Positions 28,640 through 38,783 of a stretch of DNA of 64,000 nucleotides are shown here, in pieces (position 1 is the stretch's first letter; each line of letters starts with the position of its first letter). A model generated the notes under the pieces. It did not search any database. It saw nothing but the letters and a program-made list of their open reading frames with translations, and was not told where the DNA came from. The stretch covers positions 558,001-622,000 of the forward strand of contig CAVZAF010000002.1 in the NCBI GenBank assembly GCA_963773315.1. The letters are read 5' to 3'. This stretch comes from DATKAS01 sp963773315 (GTDB lineage Bacteria > Actinomycetota > Acidimicrobiia > Acidimicrobiales > DATKAS01). A program made the position numbers and the translations under genes.

Positions 28640-30157
28640 GGCAGCGCCCAGACCCCTTCCCAGGTGTCGCTCACCGCGGAATCGGGGTTGTCGATGACCC
28701 GGATGGGCGTGTCGAAGTCCATCGTCGGACGGGTGGTCGGGTCGTGGCGGGGCCACGCCGGGAGGTTGCCTCCGTTCGGATCGCCCGTCTTCGCGAAGCG
28801 CACCCACGCGCCGTGGATCTCCTTGGCGAGCTCGACGGGCGGGTTGTCACCGACGAACGCGGCGATGTCCATCCGGTCGAACACGAACGGGATGTCGAGC
28901 CCGTGGCAGGCACCGAGCATCCCGGTGCCGGCAGGGTGTCCGCCATGAGAGCCGATAGCTCCACACGTGCTCGTTGTGGGCGCGCTGCGCGTCTGCGAAC
29001 CTCGCCGCGGGGATCGTGAAGAGGCCGTCGGTCCAGGCCGCGATGTCGACCTCGCGGTCGTCGAGGTTCGGACGAGCCTCGCTGTAGACCTTGCGGATCT
29101 CGTCGTCGCTGCGACCGGTCGAGGCGAACCATTGCGTCGGCGCCGGGATCGGCATGATCGCCTGCATCGCCTCGGGCATCGCCCAGATGAAGAGGCGGCA
29201 TTCCTCGGCGCACGTGCCGATCAGCATGTCGACGTTCGCCGCGTTGCCCTCGGCGACGAGCTCGGCCGCGGTCTTGTCGCGGGTGACGCCGTCGACGACC
29301 GGGAGCAGGACCATCGCCATCGCGAGGTCGTCGCCGAGCAGCGCCCGGGTCTCGAGCATCGACAGCTGCTGGCTCACCTCGACGAAGCGCTGCACCGGCA
29401 CCGCACGCAGCGCCTTCCAGTCGCCGGGCTCGACCTCGAGCAGCTCGAGCACGCGCTTCGCGACGCGGGTCGCGGTCTCGGCCTTGACGTTGTGGCTGCC
29501 CGCGCCCGACTGTGGGATCGCGCGCTGGAAGAGCCCGTTCGCGCTCGGTGTGCCCATGAGCGTGCCGACGCTCATGCCGCCGGCCGACTCGCCGAAGATC
29601 GTGACGTTGCCCGGATCGCCGCCGAACGCGGCGATGTTGTCGTGCACCCACTCCAGAGCGCGCACCTGGTCGAGGATCCCGAGGTTGCCCGTGCCCTTCG
29701 CGCCTTCGAACAGCTCGTCGAGGTACAGGAACCCGAGCGCGTGCAGGCGATAGTTGATCGACACGAACACGACGCCGTCGCGTGCGAAGGACGTGCCGTC
29801 GTAGATCGGCGTCGAGCCGCTGCCACCGGTGAACGCTCCGCCGTGGATCCACACCATCACCGGCAACGAGCCGTCGACCGCGGGCGTCGTGACCGTCAGC
29901 GTGAGGCAGTCCTCGTCCTGGGGCTGGGTCGCGGAGATCACATCGGCGAGTGGGCCTTCGAGGGGGAGCACGGCCTGCGGGCAGATCGGCCCGTCTTCGG
30001 TCGCGTCGCGGGTGCCATCCCACGGGACCGGCGGCTGCGGGGGAGCGAACCGCAGGTCACCGACTGGCGGCGCCGCGAACGGGACGCCCTTGAAGTAGTG
30101 GATCCCGCCCTTCTCGTAGCCCTTGATCTCGCCTGCAGTGGTGCGCACGATCGTCAT
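28636..30157 (-). CDS. Type B carboxylesterase, frame-broken
   Basis: Serine hydrolase of about 506 residues. It has the N-terminal KGVPFAAPPVGDLRFAPP, EDCLTLTV, the oxyanion-hole motif WIHGGAFTGGS, and the nucleophile elbow FGESAGGMSV. The catalytic Glu and His are expected downstream; HGLDIPFVFD and WVRFAKTGDPNG are typical of the C-terminus. One extra base near 28948 shifts the last ~105 residues. It likely hydrolyses carboxylic esters, with broad substrates in this family. No signal peptide is seen, so it is probably cytosolic. It diverges from the DUF2277 gene across 53 bases. Confidence 0.92.
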
Positions 30158-30210
30158 GTCGCGAACGTTACGTCTGCCGCAATCGGCCTGCCCGGTGCGA
30201 GACTCAGGGC

Positions 30211-30422
30211 ATGTGTCGGAGCATCATCACGTTGCGTCGTCCCGAGCCCGAGGTGTCGTGGGAGGAGTGCGAGGCGGCCGCGCGGCAGTACGTCCGCAAG
30301 ATCAGCGGCTTCCGCACGCCGTCGAGGGCGAACGAGGAGGTGTTCGAGCGCGCCGTCCACGACATCGCGCACATGACTCAGGATCTCCTCGCGGGTTTGG
30401 TGGTGGCGGCGCGAAGCGATGA
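30211..30422 (+). CDS. DUF2277 family protein
   Basis: Small protein of ~70 residues starting MCRSIITLRRPEPEV and holding ARQYVRKISGFRTPSRANE, the DUF2277 signature. Members are 60-90 residues and of unknown function. As given, the frame stays open to 30603. A single missing base near 30410 would bring TGA 30420-30422 into frame and give the family-like end VV(R)GAKR. Start ATG 30211. Confidence 0.75.
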
Positions 30423-30428
30423 TCCTTC

Positions 30429-30793
30429 TCAGGTCACTTCTTCGGGCCTGAACTCCGACATGAGCGACGTGCTGATCTCATGGTGGCGCAAGAGAAAGGC
30501 GCTCTCGTCGAGTCGCTTGCGCCGGAGCCAGCCGGTGACTTCGTCGTTGCACTTGCTCGTGTTGCACGAGCGGCATGCCGGCACGATGTTGCCGAGGGTG
30601 TAGCGCCCGCCACGCGAAGCGCGAGGACGCAGTCTCGCTGGAGTGGCTTGTCCTTCGTCCCGCAGTACGCACAGCCGTCCCACGCCACCCTGAGCGCGGC
30701 CCATTGCTGATCGCTGAGATCGTGCTCGACGCGATCCATGCGTCGCTTGCGCCGACGCGCAGCCCTGGCTCTGCGGCTTCTGTTGACCGCCAT
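30429..30793 (-). CDS. HNH endonuclease-type protein, frame-broken
   Basis: About 121 residues. A basic N-terminus (RRARAARRRKRRMDRVEHD) is followed by a zinc-binding HNH-like domain: CAYCGTKDKPLQRDCV, GGRYTLGNIVPACRSCNTSK and CNDEVTGWL. CxxC pairs and the N of GNIVPACR are present; the first His of HNH is not obvious, and a damaged stretch at the frame break (one base missing near 30615) lies there. Members nick or cut DNA, though many lone ones have no known role. It lies 27 bases downstream of the methyltransferase, same strand. Confidence 0.75.
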
Positions 30794-30820
30794 CGCCTCA
30801 GAATACGGAGACGAGCGCGC

Positions 30821-31584
30821 TCAGTAGCGGTTCCCTCGAGACACCACGAGTCGATAGCCCGCGTCGATCTCGGATTCGTCGAGCAGGCTCTCGTGCGCGG
30901 CGTGCCAACGACCGGACGCGAGATCGTCGGCGAGGCGCGCCATCGCCTCGTCCACCACGTCGGTCGGTAGCCGAGCGATGCCCGAGATGCCGGCACGGAC
31001 CCGAGCGTCGAGGTAGGCGTCGGGTCGCCGCCACCACGCGTGGCAGAAGCCGTCGCGGCAGTCGGCCGGCACCGGGACGACCGATACCTCTCCGCCGCCC
31101 AGCGCGTCGGCGATCGCCGAGGGTGACGGGCACGTCGGCGTCGAACTCGACCATCGCGGGCAGGTAGTCGGTCACGAGCCACTGGGTGGCGTGCACGGCG
31201 TGGTCGAAGGTGAGCACGACGACAGGCCCTGCGGTCACGCGGCGCACTTCGCGCAAGCCCGTCGGCCGCGTCCGGCCAGTGGTGGACGGTGAGCAAGGCC
31301 ATCGCCGCATCGAAGGTGTCGTCGTCGAACGGAAGCTCGCTCGCGAAGGCCCGGACGACGATGCGGCTGGCTTCGGATGGTCGCTGGTCGATCATCCGCT
31401 GGGACGGCTCGACCGCGACGACGACTCGGTCCGTCGGCTCGTACGAACCGGCACCCGCGCCGACGTTGAGCACTCGCTCCGCACTCCCCAACGAGGCGTG
31501 GATCTGTCGCTCGATCCGTGGATCGGGCTGCCGGACTCGTGCGTAGCCGACGCCGATCGAGTCGTAGATCGCGTCCGCTGCCAC
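30821..31584 (-). CDS. Class I SAM-dependent methyltransferase, frame-broken
   Basis: About 253 residues. Motif I is VLNVGAGAGSYEPTD, followed by VVAVEPSQRMI (acidic loop) and a 'post-I' ALLTVHHWPDAADGL, which together mark the UbiE/type 11 methyltransferase family. The C-terminal part AWWRRPDAYLDARVRAGIS is common in actinobacterial paralogues. Two extra bases, near 31254 and 31130, break the frame. Start GTG 31584. Substrate unknown. It diverges from the hydrolase at 31622. Confidence 0.82.
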
Positions 31585-31621
31585 CGGCCCACGCTACCGA
31601 CGCGTGCGATAGCCAATTCCC

Positions 31622-32793
31622 ATGCCGTACGAGTTCGATCAGATCCCGTATCCGCTCGTCTACGAGGAGCAGGCCGCGTTCAAGGACACCTACGGCGGTG
31701 CCGAGGGTGTCGTCGTCTGCGAGTCGTACCTCCTGAAGCCGAAGGTCGAGTCCGACACGGTGCTGGTCTTCATGCACCCGGTCGGCGGCGGTGCGTACCT
31801 GCCGATGGTGCGCCACCTCGCGCGCTCCGGCCATCACGTCATCTACTGCAACAGCCGCTATCGATCCGACGTCGCGCTCATCATGGAGAAGGTCGTGCTC
31901 GACCTCGGCGCCTGCGTGCGCGATGCGAAGGAGCGGCTCGGGTACGCGAAGGTCGTGCTCGCCGGCTGGAGCGGCGGCGGCGCGCTGTCGCTCTACTACC
32001 AGGAGCAAGCCGAGAAGCCCTGGGTCACGGCGACGCCGGCGGGCGACTCGCCCGATCTGACAGTTGCTGGTCTGGTCCCCGCCGATGCCGTCATGTTGCT
32101 GGCAGCGCACACGAGTCGGCACGGCGTGCTCACGCTGAGCCTCGACCCGTCGATCCTCGACGAGGGCGATCCCGATCAGCGCGACCCCGAGCTCGATCTC
32201 TACGGTCCGAACGCGCCGACGCCGCCGTACGACCGCGTGTGGCTCGCTCGCTTCCGCGACGCACAGGTCGAGCGGAACCGTCGGATCACGGCGTGGGTGA
32301 AAGGCGAGCTCGATCGTCTGCGCGCGAGGGTCGTCCGAACGAGGAGCGAGGCTTCGTCGTGCACGGCACGATGGCCGACCCCGCGGTGCTCGACGTCACG
32401 ATCGACCCGAACGACAGGCCCGCGGGCACCAGCTACCTCGGCGATCCGCGACTCGTGAACAACGGACCGGTCGGCCTCGCTCGCTTCTGCACGTTGCGGT
32501 CATGGCTGTCGCAGTGGAGCCACGACGACGCGCTGGGCGATGGCCTTCGAGCCGCAGCCGCGATCTCGGTGCCGGTGCTCGTGATCGACAACGGCGCGGA
32601 TCCCGTCTGCTACCCGAGCCACGCCACGGAGCTCTACGAAGCGGTCGGCCACGACGACAAGGAGCGGCACACCGTCGAGGGCGCCACGCACTACTACATC
32701 GGGCCCGGGCAGCGACCGAAGCTGCAGGAAGCGGTCGATGTGTCGACCGATTGGCTCGTGCGACACGACCTCGCGCCCGCGTCGCTGCCCTGA
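31622..32793 (+). CDS. Alpha/beta-hydrolase family protein, frame-broken
   Basis: About 390 residues. VLVFMHPVGGGAYLPMVRHL carries the oxyanion-hole glycines, and AGWSGGGALSLYY is the nucleophile elbow (GxSxGG). PVLVIDNGADPVCYPSHA contains the catalytic Asp strand, and VEGATHYYIGPGQRP the catalytic His. The frame breaks near 32325 (one base missing). A complete triad suggests an active esterase or C-C hydrolase. It has no close functional partner: the neighbours are a divergent methyltransferase and a convergent phosphoesterase 7 bases away. Confidence 0.85.
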
Positions 32794-32800
32794 CCTTGGC

Positions 32801-33791
32801 TCACAGCCCGAGCGCCGATCGCATGCTCGACGCACGGTTCGCGGCACCAAGGTGGGTGTCGATGCCGAGCAGCTCCTCGGTCGTACGCAGGAGGCTGTAG
32901 TGGTCGACCGGCTCGCTCACGGTCGCCCCTGGGTGGACGGCAGGTGCGATTGCGAGGAACGGCATCGGTGTCGGTTCGTCCCACACGACGAACAGGGCCG
33001 TGGAGCCCTCGCGGTACGTCGGGTCGGCGACGAGCATGCCGACCCAGGCTGCCAGCCACCGGTCGCCGTCGGCGACGCTGCAGTCATGCGTGTCGTGACA
33101 GAGGTCTGGCACGACGAACGCGAACGTCGGGAGTGTTCCTGCGGCGAGGTCCTGCACCAGCGGACCGGAGGCGAGCGTGCCGAGGGGAACGTCGTCCGCT
33201 GTGCACGCGTGCCGGTCGTCGGCGCCGACGTAGTAGGCGGCGGGATTGTGCTTGACCGCGTAGCGCCCGCTCGACTGCAAGGCGCACGGCGCGGGCATCG
33301 CTTCGGCATAGGTCCGCGCCGTGCCGCCGGCGGCTCGAACTTGGCGGAACAGGTTGTCGGCGTCGACGGGGTGCTTGTTGGGGCTTCCGTCGTCATGGAC
33401 CCCTTGGGTGCTTCCCGACGTGGCGGCGAGGTAGTTGGGCAGCGACGGGCTGCCGACGGCCGAGTAGTGAGCTGCCGTGCCGCACTCGCGAGCGAGCGCG
33501 GACTCGAACGGTGCCTCCCGGATCGCCGATGACCTGGTTGCGCTGATGGTTCTCCATCCAGATCCAGATCACGTGCCGGTACTGACGCGGTGCCGACGCG
33601 GTGCCGCACGGCGTGGTGGATGCGGGTGTCGTCGCAGAGCCGGCAGCCGTGACTTGCGCCGCCGTGACCGGTGAAATCGTGGACTGCGCGGATGCCGGCA
33701 ACGTCGCGCTTGTCGTCGTCTGCGCGCCCGTCGAGCAGCCCACAACGAGCGGTGCCATCGCGGCCAGGATCGCGACGGCCCCTCTGCGCAT
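32801..33791 (-). CDS. Phosphoesterase-family lipoprotein (acid-phosphatase-like), frame-broken
   Basis: About 330 residues. The N-terminus is a lipoprotein signal peptide, MRRGAVAILAAMAPLVVGCS, with the lipobox LVVGC, then a Ser/Thr/Ala linker. The catalytic domain starts with HVIWIWMENHQRNQVIG (metal-binding Glu-Asn of the PF04185 phosphoesterase family, which includes phospholipase C and SapM-like phosphatases). The metal ligands continue with FVVPDLCHDTHDCSV and WDEPTP. The frame breaks near 33513 (GGAGGCACC for GGAGCACC). An extracytoplasmic phosphatase or phospholipase is likely; the substrate is unknown. Confidence 0.85.
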
Positions 33792-33913
33792 CGACGGTTG
33801 GGCTCGAACGAGATCGAAGGATACGGCCGTGCTCCACTCCCGGAACGGCGCGCACGCGCAGAGCGAGAACGACCGCGCCCAAATGCCGAGGTGTGAGGAG
33901 CGGCGGGGTTCGC

Positions 33914-33919
33914 TATCCT
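33914..33919 (+). promoter_or_regulatory. -10 element of the initiator tRNA
   Basis: TATCCT centred 15 bases before the mature tRNA 5' end. The same hexamer precedes eno. No clear -35 is seen. Confidence 0.5.
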
Positions 33920-33931
33920 GAACCCCCTCAC

Positions 33932-34051
<120 letters not shown>

Positions 34052-34069
34052 CGCGTGGCGGACGGCTCG

Positions 34070-35293
34070 CTACTCGTCGCCCTCGCGCCGACGGAGCTTC
34101 GCTCGGCGATCTTGTCCGAGAGCTTGTCCCTCGCCCGGCCTCGGGTCTCGCCCCCGAACCGCTTGACGCCATCGATGCCGTGTGCTCCGGTCGCACGCGC
34201 CTTATCCCAGTCCTCGACGGCTGCCTCGCTCCATCGTCTCGCCTCGGACGACTCGCGACCAGACTCGATCCCGAGCAGCTCGTGAAACTCGTGGACCTCG
34301 GCCGCGACATGGTTGCTCGACTTGACCACCGCCGGCGACTGCTTCGGATTGAACAGCACCTTCGAGTTGGCCCTGCCAACAGCCGCGTTCATGCGGCCCA
34401 ACAGATGCTCGGTTCGTTCTGAGATGAGCTCCAGCCGGTCCCGCCGGGCGGACTTCAGTCCGAGGCGATGCCGGTCGAGTTCGTCCGGAGACGCGTCCAG
34501 TACGCGGTCGAGTTCGAGTACGCCGACCGCGTCATGCAGTTCGAAGCAGCGAGCCAGGACGACCAGCCACTTCTGGACCTCCGCCTCCGCTTCCTTTGCC
34601 GTCTCGGCAAGATCGCCGATCTTGTTCTTCTCTTCGATCTTGTCCGCGAGATCTCCGAGCTGACGCAACGCGTACCCCTGGGTCTCATGAATCGTCTGAG
34701 CCGAGTTCTGCACCTTCGACCAGGTGACCTCCGAGACCCGACCCACCGCGTCGCGGACGCTCATCGCCTCCCTGACCGCGAGGTCGACTCCGTCCAGGCG
34801 CGCCAACACCTGGTTCGTCTGGGCGCGAAGGACGTCGTCGAGCTTTTGCGTCGATCGCTGGCGAGATAGTCCGTGATCTCGTTCATCTGCTGCTTGCATC
34901 GCAATCTGCGCCATGATCCCCGCGGCACCCGCCAGCATCGCCGGGTTGGTCACCATCGATCCGGGTGTACTTCACGATCTGGATCCACTGCTTGATGTCC
35001 CCGGGCTGACCCACCATCGCGTGGCTGACGCCTGGCGTCTTGGTGGGCATCAACCCGAACTTCTTGACCGTCTGCGCGGACTCCTCAGTCAGCTTCACCC
35101 AGCGACCCGAGTTGGCCGCGATCTCGGAACCTGTCTGCGCAACCGAAGCCCCGGCACTGAAGGCAGCTCCGAGGCGGGGCGATCCAGCGTTCGACGACAG
35201 ACCCACAGACGCCATGAAGCGTTCGACAGCCGTCGGGTTCCCAATGACCGCCAGTCCGTCGCCGTCGCTGATGAGCTCTACCTCGTTGTCCAT
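34070..35293 (-). CDS. Actinobacterial protein of unknown function inside the tRNA-bounded insert, frame-broken
   Basis: About 405 residues. The N-terminus is MDNEVELISDGDGLAVIGN; the region WVKLTEESAQTVKKFGL and GVSHAMVGQPGDIKQWIQI follows. A short hydrophobic helix (MLAGAAGIMAQIAMQ) leads into a long coiled-coil domain (RAQTNQVLARLDGVDLAVRE, KIGDLAETAKEAEAEVQKWL). I believe similar proteins exist in other Actinobacteria but know no function. Frame breaks: one extra base near 34962; three extra bases at ~34840-34895 that cancel out but garble ~20 residues; and one missing base near 34096. Repairing the last gives a stop at TAG 34072-34070; unrepaired, the frame runs through the tRNA antisense. 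A membrane-linked coiled-coil effector is one guess. Confidence 0.65.
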
Positions 35294-35370
35294 CGGCAAC
35301 ACCCCTCGGCGTCCGTACCAACACTGCCACGGCTCACCACGACGGCGCACCGACCAACGCGACGTCCTTG

Positions 35371-35461
35371 GGCTCATGACCCGAAGGTCGCTGGTTCAAA
35401 TCCAGCCCCCGCCACCAATCGAAGCGCAGTCCAGGGCCGGTGCGAGAGCGCCGGCCCTTCT
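35371..35461 (+). repeat. Direct repeat copy B: orphan 3' half of tRNA-fMet plus terminator
   Basis: Matches 33961-34051 with one mismatch (35379). It has the anticodon arm, T arm, CCA and the same terminator hairpin (35434-35459) but no acceptor 5' strand or D arm, so it cannot be a functional tRNA. The hairpin lies just past the 3' end of the HTH gene and may end its transcript. Confidence 0.95.
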
Positions 35462-35482
35462 GCCGTGTCGCGGCCAGTGGTG

Positions 35483-35737
35483 TTATGGCGCGGCGTCGAG
35501 CGTGCCGTCGTGGGAGCTGGCTTGGAGGCTGAGGAGTTCGCCGGGGTCGCAGTCGAGGGCGTCGCAGATGGCGGTGAGGGTGCTGAAACGGACGGCGCGG
35601 GCGTGTCCGTTCTTGAGGATGGAGAGGTTGGCGACGGTGACACCAACCTGCGCGGACAGTTCCACCAGGGTGATGCCTCGGGCTGCGAGGAGCTTGTCGA
35701 GGTGCACTTCGATCCGGTGGTCGACAGGTTCGGTCAC
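35483..35737 (-). CDS. XRE/Cro-type helix-turn-helix regulator (YozG-like)
   Basis: An 84-residue DNA-binding protein from GTG 35737. The HTH is LAARGITLVELSAQVGVTVA with the recognition helix leading into LSILKNGHARAVRFSTL, and the fourth helix is ICDALDCDPGELL. It is typical of small XRE regulators that pair with a DUF2975 membrane protein. Its start overlaps the DUF2975 stop (TAGTG), so the two are translationally coupled. It probably binds the palindrome at 36355 and controls its own operon. Confidence 0.9.
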   Translation of the reverse strand: MTEPVDHRIEVHLDKLLAARGITLVELSAQVGVTVANLSILKNGHARAVRFSTLTAICDALDCDPGELLSLQASSHDGTLDAAP

Positions 35738-36336
35738 TAGATGACCGTGTCGAGCTCTGCTCGCATTGCGACGCCGCGAGCGATGAGTTGGCCGAACGCC
35801 GCGAAGATGAGCGCAACCGCGAGCCACGCGAGCGGTGTTTCGTCTGGCCGAGCGGTGCCCGCCGCGTCGAGGACGGTTGCCGAGAGCGCCCAGGTCGCCA
35901 GGTAGCTCATCGCCCACACGGCGATCCCGCCGACAGCGGTGATCTTGGCCAGGGCAGTGAGCGCTCGGACCGTCTGGGGGGTGAACGGGTCACTCGCCAA
36001 CGCGGCGCGAAGCAGGTTGGCCATGCGCCACGCGATCAGTGCGACCAGGGCCAGGCCGGGCAGCACGACGACGAGGTAGAGCAACCGTTGGGCGACGGAC
36101 GGCTCGGCGATCTTGACGGCGAGCGTGCTCGCCGAGTCGACGGTGACCCCGGCCGGCAATCCGCTGACGGCGTCGAGCCCGGGCACGTCCGTGGTGCGTA
36201 GAGCGGCGGGCACCGATGAGTGGGGAATGAAGTCGATGACCAGCACCGCGACGGCGAGGCAGAGGGCGGCGATGTAGATGATCGTTGCGGTCACCCGCAA
36301 CCAGTGCAGCCACTTCTCAAAGCGACCATGTTCCAT
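35737..36336 (-). CDS. DUF2975 membrane protein
   Basis: A 199-residue integral membrane protein with about four helices (ATIIYIAALCLAVAVLVIDF near 17-36, LLYLVVVLPGLALVALIAW near 96-115, GGIAVWAMSYLATWALSA, and LAWLAVALIFAAFGQLI). DPFTPQTVRALTALAKI is the conserved cytoplasmic stretch of DUF2975. The start ATG at 36336 has GGAG 6 bases upstream and is preferred to an upstream TTG/GTG-type start near 36363. Partner of the HTH gene; together they resemble Bacillus YoaS-YozG. Role unknown, probably membrane-linked regulation. Confidence 0.85.
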   Translation of the reverse strand: MEHGRFEKWLHWLRVTATIIYIAALCLAVAVLVIDFIPHSSVPAALRTTDVPGLDAVSGLPAGVTVDSASTLAVKIAEPSVAQRLLYLVVVLPGLALVALIAWRMANLLRAALASDPFTPQTVRALTALAKITAVGGIAVWAMSYLATWALSATVLDAAGTARPDETPLAWLAVALIFAAFGQLIARGVAMRAELDTVI

Positions 36337-36354
36337 GACGGCTCCAAACGTATC

Positions 36355-36380
36355 GATAAACAATGTGGATATTGTTAATC
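36355..36380. promoter_or_regulatory. AT-rich palindromic operator upstream of DUF2975-HTH
   Basis: GATAAACAAT (36355-36364), 6-base spacer, ATTGTTAATC (36371-36380): a 10-bp inverted repeat with one mismatch, in one of the few AT-rich spots of the window. It begins 19 bases before the DUF2975 start and overlaps the likely promoter, so autoregulation by the HTH protein is the obvious hypothesis. Confidence 0.6.
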
Positions 36381-36523
36381 AATACGCGCCGATCCGTCAA
36401 CCGTCGATCGCCGCCGAGCTCAGAGCGGGCGGCGAGCCACTGCAGGTCACCGTCCCCGGGACCAACGTCACTGGCACGGCGCGACGCCAGATTCCACGAT
36501 GACCAGACCACGGAGGTGACGCC

Positions 36524-38251
36524 ATGGCTTCGGAGACCGAGCGGTTGAACGGTGGAGAGCTCGCGGCGTGGGCGCTGCGTGAAGCGGGAGTCGAGGTCGT
36601 GTTTGCGCTGCATGGCGGACACCTCGACTCCTTCCTGACCGGATGTCGGCGGTTCGGCATAGCGCTGGTCGATTGCCGCCATGAGGCCGCCGCAGTCAAC
36701 GCGGCGGACGGCTACGCGCGCTCGACTGGCCGCGTCGGCGTCGCGGCGGTGACCGCAGGGCCGGGGCTGTTCAACGCGGTGGCGGGGATCAGCAACGCGT
36801 CGGCGGACTCGATCGGCGTGGTCGTGATCACGAGCTCGCCGCCGCTCGGCGAGTCCGAGACCGGAGAGATGCAGGGCGGACTCGACCAGCTGGCCGTCGT
36901 TCGCCCGATCTGCCGGTGGACGCAGAAGGCCTACAGCGCGAGGCGCGTACCCGACTTCATCGGCCTCGCGATCCGTCACGCGACCGGCGCGCTGCCGGGT
37001 CCCGTCGTGCTCGACATCCCGATCGACGTCGCGTTCACGCGCGTCGATCCCGAGCGGATCCCACCTTTCGGCCGTCCCGAGGCGCCTGCTCGACCGGTGC
37101 CGACCAACGGGTCGCTCGACGAGGCGGCGAAGCTGCTGCAGCCGGCTGAGCGGCCCGCTCTCATCGTCGGCGATGCAAGCATGTCGGTCGATATCGCGGA
37201 CGCCCTCGAGCGGTTCGTGGACCGCACCGGCTTCCCCGTGTTCTCGTCCACGCTCTCGCGAGGGATGCTGCCCGGGTCCCATCCGCTGCACGCCGGCACG
37301 ATCAGCTCGTTGGGCGCCTTGGCGTTGGCCGGTGTCGAGCCGCCCGATGTCGTCTTGCTGGTCGGGGCGAAGTTCGGGTTGCTGCTGGGCGGGAGGGGCT
37401 TCCAGCGGATGATCGGCAACGCCCCGATCATCCAGCTGCACATCGATCCCGCTGAGATCGGTCGGCTGGGCCCCGTGGCGGTCGGAGTGATAGGTGACTT
37501 GGCCGCGGCGCTCGACGGGATCGCCGATCGTCTCGAGCCTCGCGACGTGTCGACCTGGGCCGGACAGGCGGCGAGCACGAAGCGCCTCGGGGACCTGCTG
37601 TTCGAAGCCGCGGCGATGGAGGACGACGGGATTCACCCGTACCGCGCGGCGCGGGAGATCGCCGCACAGATCCCTGCCGGTTCGATCCTCGTGCGCGACG
37701 GCGGCGAGGCCGCGGTGTGGATCGACTGGGCGACGGTGAGCAACGACCTCCAGATGACGCTCGCTCTCGGCTACCAGGGCCACCTCGGCGTCGGTCAGGG
37801 CTTCGCGATCGGTGCGCAGGTCGCGTACCCCGACCGTCGAGTCGTGCAGGTCACCGGCGATGGTGCGATCGGATTCCACATCCAGGAGTGGGACACGATG
37901 GTTCGCCACCATCTGCCGATCGTGACGATCGTGTTCAACAACGCATGCTGGGGGATGTCCATCCACGGTCAGCACGCGGTGTACGGGCCTGAGGGTGATG
38001 TGATCTCGAGGCTCGCCCCGACGCGCTACGACTTGGTGGCGGAAGGCTTCGGTGCCTTCGGCCAGCACGTCGAGACGATCGACGAGCTCGGCCCGGCGGT
38101 CGCTCGAGCGCTCGACTCAAGACAAACCGCGGTCATCAACGTTGCCGTCTCGGCGAAGGTCGTCCACCCGATCACCACGCAGATGCTCGGCAGCCTCGCC
38201 GTGGCCGACGAGATCGTCATCCCGTACTACGACAACCTGCCGACGCGCTGA
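36524..38251 (+). CDS. Thiamine-pyrophosphate enzyme (acetolactate synthase-like)
   Basis: A 575-residue, intact TPP enzyme with the three-domain fold of acetolactate synthase/benzaldehyde lyase/oxalyl-CoA decarboxylase. The catalytic Glu is in DCRHEAAAVNAADGYAR, followed by GVAAVTAGPGLFNAVAG. The TPP/Mg motif starts at GDGAIGFHIQEWDTMV and ends in VFNNACWGM (GDG...NN). The reaction could be ligation or decarboxylation of a 2-keto or 2-hydroxyacyl substrate. No small regulatory subunit or ilv genes are near, so branched-chain synthesis is unlikely. It stands alone, 187 bases after the operator region. Confidence 0.88.
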   Translation: MASETERLNGGELAAWALREAGVEVVFALHGGHLDSFLTGCRRFGIALVDCRHEAAAVNAADGYARSTGRVGVAAVTAGPGLFNAVAGISNASADSIGVVVITSSPPLGESETGEMQGGLDQLAVVRPICRWTQKAYSARRVPDFIGLAIRHATGALPGPVVLDIPIDVAFTRVDPERIPPFGRPEAPARPVPTNGSLDEAAKLLQPAERPALIVGDASMSVDIADALERFVDRTGFPVFSSTLSRGMLPGSHPLHAGTISSLGALALAGVEPPDVVLLVGAKFGLLLGGRGFQRMIGNAPIIQLHIDPAEIGRLGPVAVGVIGDLAAALDGIADRLEPRDVSTWAGQAASTKRLGDLLFEAAAMEDDGIHPYRAAREIAAQIPAGSILVRDGGEAAVWIDWATVSNDLQMTLALGYQGHLGVGQGFAIGAQVAYPDRRVVQVTGDGAIGFHIQEWDTMVRHHLPIVTIVFNNACWGMSIHGQHAVYGPEGDVISRLAPTRYDLVAEGFGAFGQHVETIDELGPAVARALDSRQTAVINVAVSAKVVHPITTQMLGSLAVADEIVIPYYDNLPTR

Positions 38252-38271
38252 CTGCATCCGCGTGAGAGCGG

Positions 38272-38733
38272 TCAGTACTCGCCTTTGATCACGAAGTAAG
38301 AGCCGCGGATCGTTCCGGCGAGCTTCGACTTCTGCCGCGCGAACTTGAACTGCGACAGCTCTTCGGGGATCTCCATGCCTTCGGAGAGCTTGAACCCGAC
38401 GGCTCGCTTCTTCGGGTTGTCGAGCGTGTAGAGCACGTTGATGGCGAGCCCGCTCTCGTAGAAGACCTCGGGCCAGCGGATGTTCTCGACCTCGAAGTCG
38501 GTCGCCTCGAGCGGCGGTGACGCGATCACGATGTCGCGTTCTTCCTTGAGGATCTTGGCGACCCACGCGATCGTCTTCTTCGCCTTCGCAGCCGGCTGCA
38601 CTGTGTAGACGTGGTCGTACTTGTTCTTGAAGTAGCGGGCCTCGTTCGCTCGCAGGCCCGCGAGCGCCTCGGCGACGGGCGACGACTCGAGCCCGACGGT
38701 CGACACGTTGACGAAGTCCACTTCGTAGGCCAT
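38272..38733 (-). CDS. Conserved hypothetical protein
   Basis: A 153-residue protein starting MAYEVDFVNVSTVGLESSPV. It contains RYFKNKYDHVYTVQPAAKAK, IVIASPPLEATDFEVENIRW and LYTLDNPKKRAVGFKLSEGM. No signal peptide, membrane helix or known catalytic motif is seen. The even mix of charged and aromatic residues suggests a soluble alpha/beta protein. It converges with the TPP enzyme and diverges from the amidohydrolase across 50 bases. Confidence 0.65.
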   Translation of the reverse strand: MAYEVDFVNVSTVGLESSPVAEALAGLRANEARYFKNKYDHVYTVQPAAKAKKTIAWVAKILKEERDIVIASPPLEATDFEVENIRWPEVFYESGLAINVLYTLDNPKKRAVGFKLSEGMEIPEELSQFKFARQKSKLAGTIRGSYFVIKGEY

Positions 38734-38783
38734 GGCAGTCGAGCGTACGCTCAGCAGGTTCGCGTCGAGCAACGGGGGATCAG

